The translations under genes were made by a program, and so were the position numbers. The notes beneath the pieces are model-generated. The model saw only the letters and a program-made list of their open reading frames with translations, made no database searches and had not been told where the DNA came from. A stretch of 9,107 nucleotides of DNA from an uncultured Planctomycetaceae bacterium (GTDB lineage: Bacteria > Planctomycetota > Planctomycetia > Pirellulales > Thermoguttaceae), in contig CAMZHY010000115.1 of NCBI GenBank assembly GCA_947307005.1, positions 1-9,107 on the forward strand. Direction: 5' to 3'. Below are positions 6,966 to 9,107 of the stretch, one piece after another. Position 1 is the first letter of the stretch. Each line of letters begins with the position of its first letter.

Positions 6966-6994
6966 ATTGTAGCGCCGCGACGGGACGCCGTCAA
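6966..6994 (-). promoter_or_regulatory. Near-consensus sigma70 promoter for the cytochrome/FGE-like gene
   Basis: On the minus strand, TTGACG (6989-6994) and TACAAT (6966-6971) are separated by exactly 17 nt; each box matches 5/6 of the consensus. Transcription would start near 6959, giving a leader of about 84 nt before ATG 6875. Confidence 0.78.
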
Positions 6995-6997
6995 AGG

Positions 6998-7024
6998 ATT
7001 GGCGCGATTGCCGCCAATTTTTTT
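6998..7024 (+). terminator. Plus-strand intrinsic terminator with no plus-strand gene before it
   Basis: ATTGGCG (6998-7004) and CGCCAAT (7012-7018) form a perfect 7-bp stem with a 7-nt loop, running into seven T (7018-7024). Read leftward there is no T-run after the stem, so it acts rightward. No ordinary gene lies upstream on this strand, so it probably stops antisense transcription from the 3600-6875 region before it reaches the DUF1598 gene. Confidence 0.6.
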
Positions 7025-7318
7025 CGACGGCGACGATTGACGTAAAAGTCCGAAAGAACCGCCCTTGTTTTGGCGCGTCGCAAGTCGCGCAAGGGATAAT
7101 AGGGATAGAACGGTTGGGGGAATATTTCTGAAAAAAGTTATTGAAAAAGGGGATTTTTTTCGGGAAAACTCTTGATAACGGGAAAGGCGGCGGTTAATCT
7201 TATAGAGTACGTTGGGTAAGGGCGAAGGCCCCCAGTCTTGACGCGGCGTCGCGTCGGCGCGGTCAAAAGGCGTTATCGTCGCGCCCTGACGCGAATCTTA
7301 AACGATAGAGGATTGAAA
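7025..7318. other. Non-coding leader/promoter region before the DUF1598 gene
   Basis: No credible gene is seen here. It is the right-hand part of the 443-nt gap between the divergent starts at 6875 and 7319. It holds A/T-rich patches (about 7110-7180, with A and T runs), a GATAAT at 7095-7100 without a well-spaced -35, a weak promoter candidate at 7172-7206, and small hairpins: GGGC-loop-GCCC at 7220-7231 and a TTGAC...GTCAA helix at about 7237-7265. The open frame from TTG 7238 into the DUF1598 gene is an arginine-rich extension that lacks signal-peptide character and is not taken as coding. Confidence 0.5.
7172..7206 (+). promoter_or_regulatory. Weak promoter candidate for the DUF1598 gene
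   Basis: TTGATA (7172-7177) is a good -35 box. Possible -10 boxes are TAATCT (7195-7200, 17-nt spacing but only 3/6 match) or TATAGA (7201-7206, better match but 23-nt spacing). Neither is convincing. The transcript would have a leader of over 100 nt. Confidence 0.25.
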
Positions 7319-8800
7319 ATGAAAGCGAATCACAAATCGAACTCGGCGTTCCGCGTCGTTCGGACGGCGCTCTGCGCGCTCCTTCTTCTGGGGCTTCTTT
7401 CATGCCTGACGCCGCAGGCGATGTGCCAGAATAACCGAAATAACAACAATAATAACAATAACAATAATAATAACAACAATAACCGAAATAACAACAATAA
7501 CAACAATAACAATAACAACAATAATAACAACAATAATAACAACAACACGGACGTCGTGTGGACCCGCGGGTTGGGGTACGGCGCGTATCTGTCCCGTGTC
7601 GGCGGCGTGATGATCGACGCGGACAACGTCCTTCGCAGCGCGACCCAGGGCGAGATCCAAGCGACGGTCTCCGAGATTGTCGCCCAGTTGGAAGCGATTC
7701 CGAGCGACCTGAGCGAAGCTTCTTCCGCGCGCAAGATTTCCCTGAAGCGCCTCGACGCTCTTCTCCGCGAAAGCGCGGCGGACAAGCGCGAAATTCCCGA
7801 CGCGGTTCGCTATCTCGGCGGCTTGACCTCGATTGATTACGTCGTCGCGGATCCGAAGGCGAACGATATTTATCTCGTCGGCGCCGCCGAGCCGTGGACG
7901 GTCGCCGTCGACGGCTCCATCGTCGGGGCGAAGTCGGGCAAGCCGGTCTTCCAGCTTGAAGACCTGATCGTCGCGATGCGCGCGCTGACCGCCAAGAATC
8001 ACGAACTGATCTCCTGCTCGATCGACCCGAGCAAAGAGGCCGCGGCGCGTATCGCGTCTCTCGCCGATCCCACGGATATTGAAGCGAACGTCGCCGCGAT
8101 GGGCGCGATGGACGTCACGGTTACCGGCGTTCCGTCCGACACGCGCATGGCGAACGTTCTCGTCGCCGCCGACTACCGTCTCAAGCGCGTCTCTCTTGGC
8201 TTCGACGAAACCTCCGTTAAGAATTTCAAGAGCTACTTCAGCATGATTCGTCCCAGCTCCTCCCACGCTTACGGACAGCGCTTCTGGATGGAGCCGAAGT
8301 ATGAGACGCTTTATCGCAACTCGGACTCCCTTGTTTGGAAAGTCTCCGAGTCGAGCGTCAACGTTCTGACCGAGCGCGAATATTTCAACTCGAAGGGCGA
8401 GCGCCAGGCGAGTTCCAAGGTCGACGCGGTCGCGGAGAAGTTTGCGAATTCTATGAACAAGCGCTTTGCGGAAATCGCGAAGGCGGAGCCGATCTTCGCC
8501 GACGCGAAGAACTGCATGGACGTCGCGCTCGTCGCCGCGTTGATCTATCGCGAGAATCTCCAGAAGAAAGCGGGCTGCGAGCTTAACGAACTCGCCGGCG
8601 CGATTCAGATTCCCGCGGTCGCCGCGCCTGATAAGGTCGCGAGCGATTCGTTGGCGCGTCCCGCTGGAAACGGCGTCGTTTCCGTTACGGGCGGCGTGCT
8701 CGTCAATCCTTGGGAAACCCTTGAGAATAACGTGAAAGTCGACGAAACGCTCGACTCTTACGCGGTCGACTTCGCCGGTTCCAACTGGTACGCCGACTGA
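7319..8800 (+). CDS. Secreted DUF1598 protein with N-terminal polyasparagine runs
   Basis: A 493-residue protein. Residues 1-36 form a long signal peptide (basic start MKANHKSNSAFRVVR, hydrophobic TALCALLLLGLL, cleavage near AMC|QN; LLSC is only a weak lipobox). Residues 38-76 are an Asn-rich tract interrupted by Arg40 and Arg56. The rest matches DUF1598, a planctomycete family of unknown function: GGVMIDADNVLR, ISLKRLDALL, PDAVRYLGGLTSIDYV, YLVGAAEPW, FQLEDLIVAMRAL, CSIDPSKE, VTVTGVPSDTRMANVLVAADYRLKRVSLG, FWMEPKYETL, TEREYFNSKGE, and MDVALVAALIYRE. No catalytic motif is recognised. ATG 7319 is chosen over an upstream in-frame TTG (7238) because GAGGA lies 6 nt before it and it starts the signal peptide. 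It stands alone on its strand and is followed by a strong terminator. It is presumably exported; the Asn tract would lie at the mature N-terminus. Confidence 0.9.
   Translation: MKANHKSNSAFRVVRTALCALLLLGLLSCLTPQAMCQNNRNNNNNNNNNNNNNNNRNNNNNNNNNNNNNNNNNNNNTDVVWTRGLGYGAYLSRVGGVMIDADNVLRSATQGEIQATVSEIVAQLEAIPSDLSEASSARKISLKRLDALLRESAADKREIPDAVRYLGGLTSIDYVVADPKANDIYLVGAAEPWTVAVDGSIVGAKSGKPVFQLEDLIVAMRALTAKNHELISCSIDPSKEAAARIASLADPTDIEANVAAMGAMDVTVTGVPSDTRMANVLVAADYRLKRVSLGFDETSVKNFKSYFSMIRPSSSHAYGQRFWMEPKYETLYRNSDSLVWKVSESSVNVLTEREYFNSKGERQASSKVDAVAEKFANSMNKRFAEIAKAEPIFADAKNCMDVALVAALIYRENLQKKAGCELNELAGAIQIPAVAAPDKVASDSLARPAGNGVVSVTGGVLVNPWETLENNVKVDETLDSYAVDFAGSNWYAD
7430..7546 (+). repeat. AAC/AAT codon repeat encoding Asn runs, including a 48-nt tandem duplication
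   Basis: After AAT AAC CGA (7430-7438), 15 Asn codons (7439-7483), one CGA Arg codon (7484-7486) and 20 Asn codons (7487-7546) follow. AAC and AAT are mixed irregularly. The unit beginning AAT AAC CGA AAT AAC AAC AAT at 7430 recurs at 7478, an exact 48-nt offset, with scattered third-base differences after the seventh codon, so part of the tract arose by duplicating a 16-codon block. Confidence 0.9.
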
Positions 8801-8815
8801 TTCCCGTCCTCCTGG

Positions 8816-8913
8816 CGCCGCGATCTTGCGGTCGCGGCGTCGAACGCTCCCCCGACGGTTCTCTCCCTCCTTTTTTTCTTCTCCACCGTCGTCTTTCCTC
8901 CCTGGGAGCGTTC
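8816..8913 (+). ncRNA. Structured 3' region after the DUF1598 gene, candidate RNA element
   Basis: Perfect inverted repeats are stacked here. CGCCGCGA (8816-8823) pairs with TCGCGGCG (8832-8839). GAACGCTCCC (8842-8851) pairs with GGGAGCGTTC (8904-8913). Nested inside the latter, CGACGGT (8853-8859) pairs with ACCGTCG (8885-8891). The innermost loop (8860-8884) is 25 nt of pyrimidines only and includes CCTCC, complementary to Shine-Dalgarno sequences. A strong terminator follows within 6 nt. It could be a structured 3' UTR or a small RNA released from the mRNA; no known family is recognised. Confidence 0.4.
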
Positions 8914-8918
8914 CCCAT

Positions 8919-8954
8919 AAAGGACGCGCGCTCTTGCGGCGCGCGTCCTTTTTT
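8919..8954 (+). terminator. Strong intrinsic terminator of the DUF1598 transcript
   Basis: AAAGGACGCGCGC (8919-8931) and GCGCGCGTCCTTT (8939-8951) form a perfect 13-bp stem with a 7-nt loop, followed by T residues through 8954. It lies about 120 nt after the stop codon. In the leftward direction only a short TTT follows the stem. Confidence 0.9.
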
Positions 8955-8963
8955 CGTCTTCGG

Positions 8964-8989
8964 AAGACGCCTTTTAGGCGCCTTTTTTT
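8964..8989 (+). terminator. Second, weaker terminator-like hairpin
   Basis: AAGACGCC (8964-8971) pairs with GGCGCCTT (8977-8984) with one A-C mismatch and a 5-nt loop; the T-run extends from 8983 to 8989. It overlaps a small CGTCTT/AAGACG helix (8955-8969), so the two are alternatives. It probably backs up the terminator just upstream. Confidence 0.45.
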
Positions 8990-9107
8990 ATTTTACGGCG
9001 AAACCTTGACGCGGCGACGACGTTTAACCCCCCGTCGGACGCCAAAAGGGCGCGTCTGAAGCCGACGCTGTCAACGAACGCGACGGTCCAACTTTGAGAC
9101 GCTTCAT
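8990..9107. other. Right edge, no supported gene
   Basis: Nothing convincing is seen here. On the minus strand a frame entering from the right edge ends at TAA 9024-9026 (the last codons include FWRPTGG), so this could be the end of a leftward gene lying mostly outside the window, but 27 codons are too few to judge. Confidence 0.3.

Noticed and set aside
7238..7318. Upstream TTG start extending the DUF1598 protein by 27 residues
   Set aside because: The extension is arginine-rich and would bury the signal peptide; ATG 7319 has GAGGA at 6 nt.
7430..7546. Asn-codon tract as a CRISPR or regulatory repeat array
   Set aside because: It has no spacer/repeat structure and stays in frame as codons of the DUF1598 protein.
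8826..9059. 77-codon plus-strand frame after the DUF1598 gene
   Set aside because: Its Arg/Ser/Pro/Phe-rich translation runs through the pyrimidine tract and both terminator hairpins, and there is no ribosome binding site.
9024..9107. Minus-strand frame from ATG at the right edge to TAA 9024-9026
   Set aside because: 27 codons without a recognisable motif; the upstream sequence that would decide it is outside the window.

Overview
The window looks like chromosomal DNA of a planctomycete. Three things point that way: a DUF1598 protein (a family I know only from Planctomycetota), a very large secreted protein joining a hydrazine-synthase-alpha-like cytochrome to a formylglycine-generating-enzyme-like domain (a planctomycete-type architecture), and GC-rich coding rich in GACG/CGTC. 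A gut-associated Pirellulales-type lineage is possible, but that is inference.

Layout, left to right. Positions 1-2450 read leftward as one likely unit: a good sigma70-type promoter (2422-2450), an AIM24/TIGR00266-family protein (1391-2344), then two tandem paralogous secreted N-acetylmuramoyl-L-alanine amidase-like genes (654-1331, and 638 running off the left edge). A minus-strand intrinsic terminator (2476-2511) separates this from a compact leftward toxin-antitoxin-like pair: a PIN-domain protein (2896-3393) overlapping a small partner (2703-2912), in a patch visibly richer in A/T than its surroundings. A 12-bp hairpin (3511-3544) separates the pair from the largest gene (3600-6875, leftward, 1091 aa), which has a near-consensus promoter at 6966-6994.

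A non-coding stretch (6876-7318) divides the leftward genes from a rightward gene (7319-8800) for the secreted DUF1598 protein. Its mature N-terminus carries two asparagine runs (15 and 20 Asn). Downstream lies an unusually structured segment (8816-8989): several nested or consecutive inverted repeats, a 25-nt all-pyrimidine loop containing an anti-Shine-Dalgarno-like CCTCC, and two terminator-like hairpins.

Four of the six proteins carry signal peptides, so the window is mostly about the cell envelope: peptidoglycan cleavage, a periplasmic c-type cytochrome protein, and a secreted protein of unknown role. The PIN module looks like an inserted accessory element. The items most worth a second look are the structured 3' region after the DUF1598 gene, the cytochrome/FGE-like fusion lacking the FGE cysteines, the amidase duplication with a patch of near-identity, and the Asn-run segment. 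No rRNA, tRNA, CRISPR array or insertion sequence was seen.
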